NCBI GenBank assembly: GCA_008638375.1
Contig: CM018051.1
Span: forward strand, 27,835,344-27,899,343
Direction: 5' to 3'
Length of the DNA: 64,000 nucleotides
Origin: Nyssa sinensis
Lineage: Eukaryota; Streptophyta; Magnoliopsida; Cornales; Nyssaceae
In this document: positions 22,082 to 35,100 of the stretch, in pieces
Position numbering within the stretch: the stretch's first letter is position 1
Layout: every line of letters starts with the position of its first letter
Notes under the pieces: model-generated
What the model was told of the DNA's origin: nothing
Database searches by the model: none
Seen by the model: only the letters and a program-made list of their open reading frames with translations
Translations under genes and position numbers: made by a program

Positions 22082-24412
22082 TGCTCAAATGCAGCTCAGA
22101 GAGAACAATGCAACTCAAATAAAACAAATACAGCTCAAATAGAACGGATACAGCTCAAGTAGAACGGATACAGCTTAAATAGAACGGATACAGCTCAAAG
22201 TGCTTGAACCTTCCCCTGGCAGTGTGGGATGTTGCACAAGATAATCCGTCAGTCACCCACCCCACACATGGAGGCCCGCGTCCCCACAGCACACTACCGG
22301 TTGGGGTCAGTATCAGAGCGGAACAGATAGGATTGAGCGGATGCTGAGTTCTGGGCGTCCCATAGAGCCAGCTATCCATCTACTTATATACTCAATTTCG
22401 TGGGCCTAAGACTCACATAACAAGATAAACACAAATCAGACTCCAATAGCGTAGACAAACAGACTCCAACAAAATCATAACAGAAGATATCAAGAAGCAG
22501 GATAGAATCATGCCACATGTAATGCAGTGAAAAGAGTATGCATTAAAACAGTACAGTGCATAAAATAGTTCAGCATATAAAGCAGTACAGTATACAAGTT
22601 TAGGTAGTACAGAAGATATACACTAAGTCAGGAGTCCGAGTTACTCACAAACTTATGCTTATCTCCATTCACAGATATCCCCCAGATGCATTAGGTACGT
22701 CCATGCATATCCTCAATAATCATCATCCTGAATAATCATCATTAATTACAGACAGATAAGAATTTAACCATTCATGTATTATTCATCATCTTGGGTGTCT
22801 ATCGGATATCACCTAAGATAGTCTAATGGCCTATTACCCTCTCACTGGGTTTCAACTGAGGCTATTATGTTCGTTACTTAAACTTAGTAGCTATCAGAAT
22901 TATAATATAAGTCATTTGAACGCTATTGTTATCTATCAAGCACTTATTTAAATCTTTAAGAAAGGCATTATAATTTTGCTAGGCTCAAAACTAAATTTAT
23001 CATTATTGACTATAAACCCCAAAACCATAAAAGATATCTCATTTGTTAAGGATCATAGCAAGTTGCAATTTAGCATCTTATTGACAAATATTGGATTAGC
23101 ATAAGAGCAGAGATGGAGAGGAAGTAATCATTTGATGTTGGTACTATTGGGTTAGAATTACTACATACATTCCTCATCTTCAGCCATTATCCCGTATGGT
23201 AAATCCATATGAATGTCCCACGGTGGATCTGCCATTATGACTCTAATTTGCCTTAGAATGCCCATTCTAAAATGATGGATATCAATTAGCAATAGCCTTT
23301 CGCTCATGGACAACTCCATCTAAATGACCAGCACGATCTCCTTGCTTTCGGTTTCTTCAAGTAAAAGTCTGATTTTCCACAAATTGGTAAGCCAGCATCC
23401 TCACATCCCCTAAAGTAAGAGTTCAGTATCAAGTTCACGATTTAGTACCTCAAAACAGCATCCATCCCAAAAATTTTCTTACAACTGTTATATAAGAATG
23501 GATTTGCATCCCATACTGTCCAGCCAATTGTAAGAGAACACACGATCGAAGACAATGCCAACTTGCACTTTATGCATCAAGATTAGGACAATAACTTGGC
23601 CAGAGAGGCTAAAATATTCGAGGTGCAAATGAATCCACCTTGGATGCAGGATTTGGAAAAACCACTCTCGCAATACACCAATCTCAACAACGGAGCAATC
23701 TAGTGCCATACAGTGCGCTATCTGCATCCTCTCTTCAAGGTCTCATTCATCAATGTCACGTGAGATGGAAAATCTGTCGTGAAATGCTTTTTCCCCCAAT
23801 TTTCTATAGATATATATATATATATATCTATCTCCATCCACAGCAACCGCCATACAAACACAACAAATATATATATATATATATATCTGCAAATTTCCCC
23901 CCAAATCATAACAAAATTCACAACAGTAGCAACCTTCACTCTTCTTCCTCTGTACATCCGTCTTCCTACCACACCGCTACATAACCAACGCTTCAAACGC
24001 GATCCTCGCGATACCCGTCTTTAACACCACCATCATCGCCCCCTCTGCACCGCTGTACAACACACACGCATATACACACATATACTCTGCTGCCCTTCCT
24101 TCAATCACAACACCCAATAGCTACGTCTCTGAAAACTGAAATTCTGCTCTCCGTTTGCATAATTTAAACCTTCATTGCAGTTTCATCACCAAGCATTCCA
24201 TTATAATAATTGATGATGAAATTCCCCAATCTTAGAACACTACCATCCAAAAGAAGAAAACGAATGATTCAGCATTCCACCAGACCCGAGCCCATCTTGA
24301 ACAGCAGGTGCTGTCGCACCGCACTGCTGCTGCTACATTTTCGTCAAATTCCTCAAGCCGCAAGACCTGATTTGTTCACACTCTTTACAAATTTCCCTGC
24401 ACCGCTTACACA

Positions 24413-24450
<38 letters not shown>

Positions 24451-24654
24451 TACCGCTACTTATACACGTATATATATCTACTGCACCGCCCCTCTTTGTG
24501 CTCTAGAAGCTTCAAGCTTCTTCTTTGCTTTTCCTTTCGTTGGCTACAGCATTCTTCTATATATATGTTACTGGAATTCTCCAGATTCTTCCCACCGACT
24601 TTCTCTCTTTCTCCATTTTTCTACGGACAGCAAGAAGTTTCAAGCTTCTTCCTG

Positions 24655-24693
<39 letters not shown>

Positions 24694-25507
24694 CCATATA
24701 TCCACGAGTACGGCAGCCCCTTCTTTCCTTGTCTGTGTCTTCCAACTTCTTCAAGAAGCTTCTGATATTTATCTCTTTTATGCACATATATATATAAATA
24801 TTATATTATATTATATTATATATTATACATATACTTTATGTTTGCCACTTGATATTTACATAGTATGTATAATATATATATATATATATATCATGGCAAT
24901 TTTTCATATACAGGTATATTTTATATTTTACCGTATTAATATTTTATTTCATAAAATATTAATTTATGAAATAATATAGAATTTGCCTTAAAACTGAAAC
25001 TCGGTATCAGAATTATTTATTTTCACATAATTTTATAATTAATTATTCGTATCGGTCCATTCATCCATCTCGGCACTCAATTAGCCCAGTTATTTATTTT
25101 TCGAGCATATATTATTTTAACGATGTTAAGTGCCTTAGTCATTTCCACATAATTTTCATAATTATTTTGCTTTATCGATTTAATATTTTATTCCATAAAA
25201 TATTAAATTATAGTATTCCGATAAAGCCTAGAATTTATTTCGTCAACCTTGAATCCCTATTAATGCCTTACTTATTTTCACATAATTCTTCATAATTAAT
25301 TATTAGTATCAATCTCATTTATTTATTTTGGTACTCGGTCGACTAGTTTAATTAATTTCCAGAGCATATGTCATTCTATATCTGAGGATACTAAATTCTG
25401 TTATGGCTTACCGTATTTTGCACTATTTCAATTTATTAACGTCACATAACCTATTTTCATCAGGTCGGGGTGTAGTTTGGGCTATGTCGGATTTTCGGGG
25501 TATTACA
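21498..25507 (-). mobile_element. Solo LTR, 4,010 bp, minus orientation, TSD AAAAG
   Basis: Starts TGTCACATCC and ends GGGTATTACA, which reversed is TGTAATACCCC...GGATGTGACA with canonical TG...CA termini. AAAAG is duplicated at 21493-21497 and 25508-25512. There is no internal region. It contains imperfect 20-bp AGCTCAAATAGAACGGATAC-type repeats at about 22090-22200 and a PBS-like piece in reverse (TCTGATACTGACCCC near 22315-22330) homologous to 60628-60700, so the LTR itself may be chimeric. TA microsatellites cluster at 23808-23890 and 24415-24895. No genes. Confidence 0.9.
24657..24691. repeat. (TA)n microsatellite in solo LTR
   Basis: About 17 TA units. Flanking CTTCAAGCTTCTT words occur twice (about 24510 and 24640), indicating a short local duplication. 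Confidence 0.9.
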
Positions 25508-25512
25508 AAAAG

Positions 25513-25830
25513 TCCATGTAAAACTCGAGTTATGATGAAAACACTACCCATAGGTCAGATTTTTACACACTTGAAGCAAAATCAATATAATTTTCTCATT
25601 TTAAAAGCTTTCAAAGTCTCATGATATATAAAAAGAAAGCTAGGACAAGAGATGATGAAATGATGAAATGACATAATTCAAATTATAAGAAATTTCCATA
25701 ACTAGTATAAAACATACATAATTTATTCCATATCATTAACAAAAAAAAAAAAAAAAGATAACAAAGACAAAAAATCTAGTCAACATCTACTTGAGTTGCT
25801 GAGTTAGTTCCCCGTGAGTTGCTGATTTCT
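25513..25830. other. Spacer between two LTR insertions
   Basis: Non-coding sequence with an A-rich run at 25740-25757. TTTCT at 25826-25830 equals the five bases after the next LTR's head (28987-28991) and may be its TSD. Confidence 0.4.
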
Positions 25831-28800
25831 TACTGGACAAGTTCTTTTATCATGTCCCAAGGGTATTTTGGTCATTCTACATTTCGTGAGATTCTGACAC
25901 TGATTCGTCATTTAATCATGTGTACAATTTCACGAGCGTCTAGGCTTCTATCGGTATCAATTTCATCCCATTTGGACTCCGTATAGCATCAAGGGCATTT
26001 TGGTAATTTTATGTTTCCTGATATTCTGATCTCAAATTATTATTTAATCATATATATGAGTCCACAAGCATTTGGGCTTTTATTGGTATCAATTTTGCCC
26101 AATTGGTCTTCATTTGGATTTCGTACTATACTAGGGGCATTTCAATAATTTCACACTTTCACACGTCACGTTTTTCGGCACTTCGTTTGCTAGTACGGAC
26201 TCCATTGTTGAGTCTAGAGTGCCTAAAATAGTCAGACTATGCCCCCTCCGACATTCATCTGGCTTTTGGAATACTAAGGGTAAAATTGTCATTTTGACGT
26301 TTTACGTGTCTATGGATTCGGGACCTTGTTTCACAGAACGGATCCAATTATTGGGTCTGGAATGTCCCAAAATATTAAAGCACATAATTTTACAGTTTTC
26401 AGAGTCCATCTGATTACATAACTAATCATCAGGACGTATTTGAAATTATCCTGGTTCATCCAACTGTATTCTTCGAGATTTATTTAGATCTTACGGACCT
26501 CACCATTAGGTCCAGAGCGTTTGACATAGTTAAAGTAGACTATCTTTTATGTTCAATTGGCCCTGGGTATCATTGGGGGTAATTTAGTCATTTATAATTT
26601 ATATGTCTGTATTTTTCGGGATTTTGGTTCATTAAATGGACTTCACCGTTGAGTCCAGAATGCCCGAAATAATCAAAATGGGCTATCTTTTATTTTTATT
26701 TGGGCCTAGGTATCACTAGGGGCAGTACAGTCATTTACTATTCATGTATCTGTATTTTTCAGGACTTAATTTCTCAAATCGGACTCCACCATTGAGTCCA
26801 GAATGCTTGAAATAGTGAAAATACACTATTTACTTATTTTATTTGGACTCCATTTGACTCGTTTAATGTCCAAGGGTAAAATAGTAATTTTACCCAATTA
26901 ATAAAATAATTATTTTATTAATTGATTATTTTTTAGGGGCTTATCTGCAATAATTTTTAAAAGTCTGGGCCAGAATACAAATACTCAGAACTGTTGGGGT
27001 CAAAATATAAATAGGCAGAGTTTCGGTTTAATTCCTTTCAATTATGCCCCTAGACCATTCGGTTTGTTTAATTAAACCCTAGACCGGCCTAGATATATCG
27101 TGAACCAGCCGGTTCAGGTTAAGCCAAAAAACCAGAATAGCATATCCCTGTTATTCCCAATTTAGCCCCTTATCCGTGTTTAGGTTAGCCTTAAAAACCT
27201 GATTTCAATTTCCTATTCCTGTAATTAAACAAACTGATTTCAGTTTTAAATATTAAAACCTTTAAACCAAAATGGTGCCGTCCCACTTAACCGTTTATGA
27301 GGCGGGTTGGGTCCCGACCCGAACTCGAAACCAACCCGAACCGACCCAGCACTGTTCATCGTCTTCCTTCTTCTCCCCCCCGTGTTTCCTTAAATCCCAA
27401 TTTTCATGTTTTCCAATTTCTTGGGTTTTCAAGCATGTATTTTCCCTGCTTTTGGTTCCAAATCGCTTCTGGGAGTCAGGCCATCATCTTGGCATTCGTT
27501 TCAAGCCTCGAATCAAAGGATGGAGTGCTATTCAACTCCATTATCGGGGGACCTATAACTCAGTCGTGCACCTTCATTTCTCAACCAAATCTCGTGATAT
27601 TTGGTTCCTTGTGATCCATGCATCAGGGGGTTAATGTCCCTATTACCAAAATCGGGTTTAGAACAAGATTTGTGGGGTTAGATTTCATGGCCGAAACTTG
27701 TAACTCAGGTTTTAAGGCTCATTTTTAAGCCATTCAGTTTGGTTTTTGTTGCGTTGTAAACCACATGGCATCTAGGTCAGGTCTATGCAATCCAAGCTCA
27801 GTTTAGCTTGGGTCGAATCAGACCCAGTTTGAAGGTGGTCATCCATGGTGGTCTGCGTGCAGTTAGTGGTTTTGGGGCTGTTTCGAGGCCCCAATTTCAT
27901 CCCTTAATCAAGGTCTCACATTCTAAATGTTATGCAGGAGGTTAATGGGGCTCAAAACATCATAAATAGTACCAGAATTTAAACAAAAATATAAAGCAGT
28001 TTATACCTTTTTGACGGTGGTTGCCTACTTTGGTGGTTCAGTTTTTTGGCACCTCAGACCTCAGTTCCAGTCGTGCACTGCACAGTCCTTCCTCTTTTGT
28101 GCATCTCCATGGAAACACATCATGCATGTACACACACTTGCATACACATACTTGATCTCACACAATATCTCTACTCTCTCTCTAGCAGCCCTCTCTCTCT
28201 ACCCGAGCACACACATGGTTGCACACACACAGAAATCTGTTCTGGTTCCCCTTTTCCCACACTCAAGAGATCTATATTTATATATATATAAGCATACATA
28301 TACACATGTATATTTTTTATGTTTTTACTTTGCTGCATGAAATCCAATTGGTGGGGGGTGATGTGGCTGCTGTGGGGTGATGTAAGCCAATGATGAAGGG
28401 TTTGCATGTATGGCCATTGGCCAATTTGGGAGGCAGACTTGGGTAATTTTAATGTTATATACAATTCTGTTGTACATATAGGCACAAAGATGTTGGCAGC
28501 CCACTTGGTAATTTTTTGGGTGCCATGTGCTTGCTCATTTAGGTCAAGGGTTCAAGTCCCCTTGGCCTCACTTTTGCCCCTTTTTCCACATTTTGGGCTT
28601 AGGCTTTGTTTGGCTGCGCAGAATTCTATTTTAGGTATTTCCTCCGTAATTTCTTTTTTGTTACTCCTTTTTCGACGCGGTTTCTTCTGAGGGTTTCGTA
28701 TTTCAGTTAGCTTCAATGTCAAGGGCCCCGTGTCGTTTATTATTTATTTGGGATTTCTGTAGTTAACTAATTCGAGTTCTGTCAGTGTTAAAACGACATC

Positions 28801-28986
28801 ATTTTATCTAATTAATTAGTAATGAGGTTCGGGTATTACACCCTTGTCTCTGACGTGTCTAATTATTTTTGTTGGTCTATCGTGACCGTCGAGAGATTAT
28901 GATTAATCTTCATGATTATTCTTTATATCGGTTCTGATTAATAATCAGTAAACTAATTATTAATTACGCAAGGTCAGGGTGTTACA
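25831..28986 (-). mobile_element. LTR remnant, minus orientation, 3' part deleted
   Basis: The head (TGTAACACCCTGACC reversed) ends at 28986. Relative to the 4.16-kb LTR at 10817 it keeps the tRNA-like block (28488-28575), CT/CA-rich runs (28170-28240), the GC-rich GACCCGAACTCG block near 27315 and the 135-bp ladder (25860-26930), but lacks the conserved GATCCGCATANGG tail. TTTCT at 25826-25830 and 28987-28991 could be the TSD, which would mean an internal deletion placed next to the left end; that left edge is uncertain. Open frames near 27272-27634 are LTR sequence, not genes. Confidence 0.7.
28488..28575 (+). repeat. tRNA-like block antisense in LTR, copy 3
   Basis: Contains GCAGCCCACTTGGTAATTT, then AGGTCAAGGGTTCAAGTCCC and TTGGCCTCAC, homologous to copies 1 and 2. 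The B-box-like core GGTTCAAGTCC is close to the pol III consensus. Confidence 0.6.
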
Positions 28987-28991
28987 TTTCT

Positions 28992-30043
28992 AACCTTCAA
29001 AAAAGAAATACAAGGCATCAAATTTGGAAATACGTTTTTCAAAGCGTCTTTGGAAAAGACGATATTGGAGCATAATCTGAGAGATTGCATTTGACATATA
29101 GAAGATGCATTTTACATATATAATCAAATCTAGACAAAGAACTAACAAGATTAAAAAAGTGGAAATCGTTGTGAGTATATTGAATAAGATTAAAAAAGTT
29201 GAAATCAAGTGAGCATATCGAATGAACTATGATTCTATTTCTCACATAGTTGATGCTATGATTTTATTTCTCACATAGTCGATGTAAGGAGCAGACTTAA
29301 TTTGCATAAACAAGGAGTCCATGTGCTTTATTTCTCACATAGTTGATAATATTCTCATACATGGCACGTGTTGTTCTTATGTATTTCATTCCAATGAAAT
29401 ACATAAGGTCAGTTGCATTACTATCTAATCAACATTTATATCCATAATCACGTTATTTAAATAATATGAGTTTTTTTTAGTTTTTTTTTTTCCATCTTAA
29501 AGGTGATTCAATAAATAAATGATATCTTTTCTATGCAAATATTAGAAATATTTTTGAAATCATATGGAGCTTATGATTTCAAAAATATTTTTTATTTCTT
29601 TCTATTTTTTTAAAGGTGATTCACAGTCTTTTTTTTCCATCTTAAAGGTGATTCAATAAATATATTTTTTGTTTCTTTCTATTTTTTTATACAAGAAGTT
29701 AAAAAAGAAGCTTATGGCAGTTAAAATTGGAAAAAATTTAATATTTCAAAATTCTATTAATTAATAAATTAATTTTCCTTGATTATTGATCACTAGAGAG
29801 TTGATTGCATTTCCATTCTTGGTATGTAATATCACCTCAGTGCTAAAAGTATTGGTACTTTGTACTAAATTTTACTCCTATTTTTTTTTTAGAAAGGGCA
29901 TATTATTTCCACTATTGCATTCAAATCATCCACTAAATTACGTTTAATCCATATGATGGAAATCACTTGAAAGAATTAAGAAACAAGGAGATGAGGGAAG
30001 TAGAGCTGCCCCAAATACTATGTTACACCAAACCCAAAAACGG

Positions 30044-30079
<36 letters not shown>

Positions 30080-31741
30080 ATGCTACAAAAAATAGCACTG
30101 GTCGATTCGATGATTCGGCAAGAAGGACCTGCAAAAAAGAGAAGGAGAACCCTCCGACGATCAAGTCAGTAAAGAGGGAATAAAAAATAAATATAAAAAA
30201 TATGTGTAAAAGAGAGTGATTGTATATGTGATTGAATGTGAGATTTAATATATCTTTTGAGCATACTTGGCCCCTTTATTTATAGGGTCGGGAGTCATTG
30301 ATTTTAGCAGTTTCCTATATTGAATAGAATTCCCTCCTTGCTTGATAAGGTTAAGAGATATGTGATAATCTTCCCTGATTGAGGTAGGATTCCTTTCCTA
30401 TCTGAAAGACTTGGGCTCCAAGATATATTCCTTATTCTGAGGTCGGAATTCTATGGAAGACGGTGACCAGTTCGGCACCTCTTCTGCTCTAGAGGCCAGT
30501 GTTGTTGTTTGCACCAGCTCTGCTGGTAGCTGCTTTGGAGGCAGACAGTTTTGGAGGTCAACTCTGGAGGTCAGCTCTGTAGGCAGCTCTGCTCGTAGCT
30601 GCTCTAGAGGCAGCTCTGCTCGTAGCTGCTCTAGAGGACTGCTCTGGAGGCAGTTCTGCTCTAGAGGCCTGCTGGTAGCTGCTCAGGAGGCAGCTCAGCT
30701 CTGCTAGTAATAGCTCTACCTTGGAGGCCTGCTCTAGAGTTATGTAAGGGAGGCAGCAGCTCTGGAGGACAACTCTACTGTCCAGATTTGGAGGTGTCGT
30801 TGTATGGCTCATCATATATATATATATATATATATATAGATACATACATACATACATACATGAATGCACGTGCAAACACAAACACACAACTACACTACAT
30901 TATAAAATGGTGCAGATAAAAGTGCAAAACACCAAGAACCTTGGCATGGAAAATTAGTAATATCACAAACTATTCATTAAACATGTATTAGATCTCTCAA
31001 GTTCAGAACTTTTCTAAGATCTAAGACTGCAAAGCCTGCCAGCAAGTCTTTAAAAACCGAGGTCTTTACACAAAACTCTCTAAGGATGCATATAGATTAT
31101 AAGTAACCCATGTAAAGATTTCATTAAACATGTATTCGATCACAAGTTCAGAACTTAGAAAATATCTAAGACAGCAAAGCCCTAATTTTTCAACACAACT
31201 CAAGAAAAGCCCTAATTTTTCAACACAACTCAATCCTTAAAATCCCTAATTTCTAACTTAGAGATAGAAAAACAAAACATTTTTTTTTTTTACCCCAGAT
31301 CTGATGAGATCATTGCACCGAGAGAGACAAATGATGAGAGAGAGGTATGGTCGGTGATGTCAACAACGATGGGATCAAGTTGGAATGGTCGACAAAGGTT
31401 GGCAATGGTCAATAGTGACGGTCGGTGAAAAGAGGTTGAGAGATATGAGAGAAACGAGGGCTGTGGTGACGCTCTTAGATGCACAGATTAGGCTTCTGAA
31501 TCTTCTTCCTCTTCCGTTGTGAGAGAGATAGAGAGAGAGTCGTCTTAACCAATCGAGGCCGGTCATTCCTACAGTAAATGGATCGGGAAGAAAATTGAAA
31601 GAAGAAGAAAACTGAAAAATGGGAAGAAAACTGGAAAACTGAGAGATACGCGAAGAGAAGAAAACTGAAAAATGAGAAGAAAACTGAAAAAATGAGAGAT
31701 ACAAGAAGAGAAGAAAAGTAAAAAATGATCATTTGGGATTA
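28992..31741. other. Right interior of candidate MULE: low-complexity repeats, no gene
   Basis: Holds AAAGCGTCTTTGGAAAAGACG at about 29035, three TATTTCTCACATAGT repeats (29237, 29266, 29329), a duplicated CCATCTTAAAGGTGATTCAA (about 29491 and 29637), a hairpin TGAAATCATA...TATGATTTCA near 29555-29580, a TA run at 30046-30078, a duplicated CATTAAACATGTATT segment (30974 and 31120), a doubled AAAGCCCTAATTTTTCAAC (31166 and 31204) and a purine-rich tandem of about 55 bp (31595-31720). No homologous coding sequence was recognised. Confidence 0.5.
30500..30770. repeat. GC-rich minisatellite, about 27-bp unit
   Basis: Degenerate repeats of GGAGGCAGCTCTGCTNGTAGCTGCT. Two adjacent copies are exact: 30581-30607 and 30608-30634. 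Its base composition differs sharply from the AT-rich surroundings. Confidence 0.85.
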
Positions 31742-31870
31742 AAATATGAATATAAAAAATGTCTTTTCAAAAAATGCTTTCTCAAATTAACCTACTTTAG
31801 TAAATAAGTTTGAAATCACTTGCTAAATAAGTTCCAAAATTGCCTTAATTTGGAAAAAAAATTCCGTGAA
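31742..31870 (-). repeat. Right end of candidate Mutator-like element (degenerate TIR)
   Basis: Read on the minus strand it gives TTTTTTTCCAAATTAAGG, AACTTATTTAGCAA, a second AACTTATTTACTAAAGTAGG and AAAGCATTTTTTGAAAAGAC, matching the outer part of 15511-15775 in inverted orientation with a short internal duplication. It lies about 280 bp upstream of the APD start codon. No exact terminus or TSD could be defined. Confidence 0.45.
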
Positions 31871-32034
31871 AGTGTGATGCCCACAGATATTCCTCGCTCA
31901 AGTAACCGTCACTCTTCCCAGCTCAAAACTACCAGTCCGACGCCAAAGTTAGAAACGACTGATTGGTGAAATTTTCAGTTACTCATCCTTTCCTTCTCTT
32001 TTTGTTCTTCAATGGATTCTTCCCAAATTCCAAG

Positions 32035-32131
32035 GTATATTACATCAGAACTAGGGTTACGGTGAGGGTTTTGATCAATTCCTGCAATCTCTTCCAAATT
32101 TCTTTGTTTCTCTCACTTTTTCTCTCTCTAG
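32035..32131 (+). other. Possible 5'-UTR intron of APD-like gene
   Basis: AAG|GTATAT at 32035 and a pyrimidine-rich TCTCTCTCTAG ending at 32131 could define a 97-bp intron just before the start codon at 32147. An upstream ATG at 32012 would otherwise open a short frame that does not join the main one. No transcript evidence. Confidence 0.35.
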
Positions 32132-32146
32132 ATTTTCTCTGTCACG

Positions 32147-35100
32147 ATGGAGGAATTGGATACCACTTCTTCAGTGCAGGCGCTGTCGTCTTCGGCTTCT
32201 TCTTTATCTTCAACGAATAGGGAATCTTCAAGTGCTCCATCGACGTCTTCTCCTCCTTCGCAGGTCCGACCGGAAGAGGAACAGGAGGAGGAAGATTATG
32301 GTCAACCTCCACAGCTGATTCAACAACAGACTGGCGTTTCTTATCATGTACCCTTCCCCACAACCGACGACGAGGCATCGAGATTGATCAGAGACGACAG
32401 CTTGTCTTGCATCATCGTTGTCCTCACCTTTGGGTTCTTTGGTCCGTCCAATTAATCTTCCATCTCTCCCCCTATGTATGCTGATTGCTTTGTTTGGCGT
32501 AACGAGTCTGATCAATATGAGTTTATTTGATTTTAGATATGTGTTAATTTTCTTTTCAGTATCTTTAACTTTTATTTTGGGGGTGTATGGTTCTGTGAAT
32601 CTACGATTTGGCCCGAATTGCTCGCTTGTGATACAACCAAACTCCTTGTTGGTTGAGTATATAAAGGTGATTTAACACTGTTCAAGCTATTCTTTATTTG
32701 TAGTTGTTTTGGTCTCTTCTTGTGAACTGAGTCTGCTTTTACCAGGTGGAAGAATTAGATGGGGCAAAAACTGCACCAATGCTATACGGATTATATAAAA
32801 CTCCTTCTCTTGATGTTATAACCACTTGGTCTGAAATTCATAATGCTTCTCTGCCTGGCAGTTCTCATAAGGCAAGTTCTTTCATTGAACCTTTTGATCC
32901 TCTGGCTAATGGTGGTAGAGTTAACTCATTTCTACTTAAAAAAGTAGTTAAATTCATTTCTTATGCTACAGGAGTGGATATACATCTTAAACAAGGGATC
33001 TCAAATAAATATTTCATACAGTGTGAATTCCCCGAGCTCATCTCCTCTAGTCCTTTTAATTGCCCAAGGTATTTTTAAAACAAATAATCCATGATAATTG
33101 CATTGCTCCATTTGTGTTTCACATGTGATTTCACGATCAAACGTGGCAACATGAGATGGGCCTATCACAGAAAATTATGCCATCACAAAAGATTTACATA
33201 ATCACAACGGAGTCATTCAAAATTCTTGGGATGCCCTTAATCTACTAAAACCAAATGCTTGCATGAGCATGCCTCCCTTTTCGGATATTTTCTGTCAAGA
33301 CTCAGATCATTGCCGGTTCTCAGAATCTATATGGTAAGTATTTCTGTCACCATACACCTAGCGTTCAAACTAACACAAACTTATAATGCTGGCACTACAT
33401 GCTGCTGATAGTTAGCCATTGCATGAAAGTGTTGCCTACTTTCGTTTTTGGACCAAACCATAAGGTTCTTGCTTTCAATGTGTTCACGTGAGTAAATATT
33501 GGCCCTGAAGTTCTGAACTTCTTTAGCAGAATAGAATGGCCAAGATTTGGGAAACTTTGTTGGCAACAAGGGACCATTTATTACCCAGCCTTTTCCATCC
33601 TTAAAAGTTCTAATTTGGTCTAGTCGTGCTCTTATGCTATAATATCCTTTGCAATTGTGCCCTTTACTCTATACCAAGGAGGAAATATTTTTTTCTACAA
33701 ATTTGGTTGTAAATCTCTTAAAACTGTCAAATGGAATATCTGTAGCCTTATGCAAATTCTTCTAATGTGAAATAAGGAAGTTTAATATCCCTGACACCCC
33801 CTCCCCATTTCAATACTAGATTTTATTTGCACCCGTTCATTGTCCCCGCCACTGCCTCAATTCTCAACTACTCGGGGTTACTGATCAAAAAGAAAAAAAA
33901 AAAAAATCAACTACTTGGGGTTGGCTATATTGAATCCTCTGTTGATGTCTGGTTCTATTTAGGGCCATGTCTATCTCTGTTAAATCTTTGATTGAGTTGG
34001 AAATTCACATAACTTTGTAAGTTATATATTATAGCAGCTTCAATATGCTTATGCTCTACTTGCAGAATTTTTATAATATTTTTTCTACTTAGAGAAAAAA
34101 CTCACTGATGTTCTTTCCTCTATTTGTACTAAGATGTTTTAGTCAACTGATTGTAGTTGTGTTTATTTTCTTAATATGATACTAAAGTTGGGTGATTGCA
34201 GGAAGCGAAGGCTTTGCTCAGTGGCTTGAGGACCCATCATATCCTAATACCACCTTATCATGGAACATCATTTGCGGTGAGACAGAAAAGTGAGAAAGTA
34301 ATGTGTTCTCTGTATGTGAAGTCTATATTGACATACGTAACTGCTTTTCTGCAGGAAGCGGTATGATCCAGCAGGATATTTTGAAGTCTTCTAGTTACTA
34401 TGTTGCAGTGGGTAACTTGAACTCAGAAGAAGTGTTGGTAAATGTGGAAAAAATGTACATTTTATTGATTTGTTTGATTGAGTCATTTTTAGGGCTTATT
34501 TGCTGCAGAATAGCTTAATATAATGAGGTGTGTGGATCTGTTACTTCTTGTATTGGAGTCCATGAAATTTTCTTCCTTGGAATATCAAAGTTTAAAATGA
34601 AGGATTTCCAGTTGCTTCAAAATTTCTGGATCAGATATTCAATTACCTTTCTGATCTTTCAAAGATAAGACCCTTTTTTTTGCTGCCAGATTAAAGTAGA
34701 AGTATGAAATAACTTAGCATTCCTGTCACCAAACTGAAGCCACTTCACTCTTGATTTCTGTAACCATAACACTTTTTCCTGTTTCCAAGTTTGATTATAT
34801 TCTCTTTCCTGTAGAAAACGTTACCAAATACCACTTTATTCCATTTCGTAAGCATCAGCCACTTACTGTTTAAAAATCTCAAACTCTTCATGCAGAAGCC
34901 ATGCTGCCTCAAACCTGAAAGTTGAACTGACACAAGAAGGGGAAGACTCCAATAGATTAAGTAACACAGAACAATGATCTGATCTTATACTGGAAAGATG
35001 TTTAACATAGGCCTCAGGATAAGCCTTCCTCCAACTTTCATTACAGTTGGCTTTACCCAATCGTTCCTGAACTAGATCTAGAATTGCTCCTAGACCTAGG

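Noticed and set aside
23640..24024. Overlapping frames with YIYIYI runs
   Set aside because: TA microsatellites inside the solo LTR produce them on both strands.
27272..27634. Two overlapping 105-120-residue open frames
   Set aside because: The sequence is LTR interior homologous to other LTRs here; frames are not conserved between copies.
31290..31732. Minus-strand frames rich in Phe/Ser
   Set aside because: They translate a purine-rich tandem repeat of about 55 bp near the candidate MULE end.
32746..33078. Read-through of APD exon 3 as a separate 110-residue gene
   Set aside because: The frame runs through a GC-AG intron and then reads exon 4 out of frame; family sequence is restored only by splicing.
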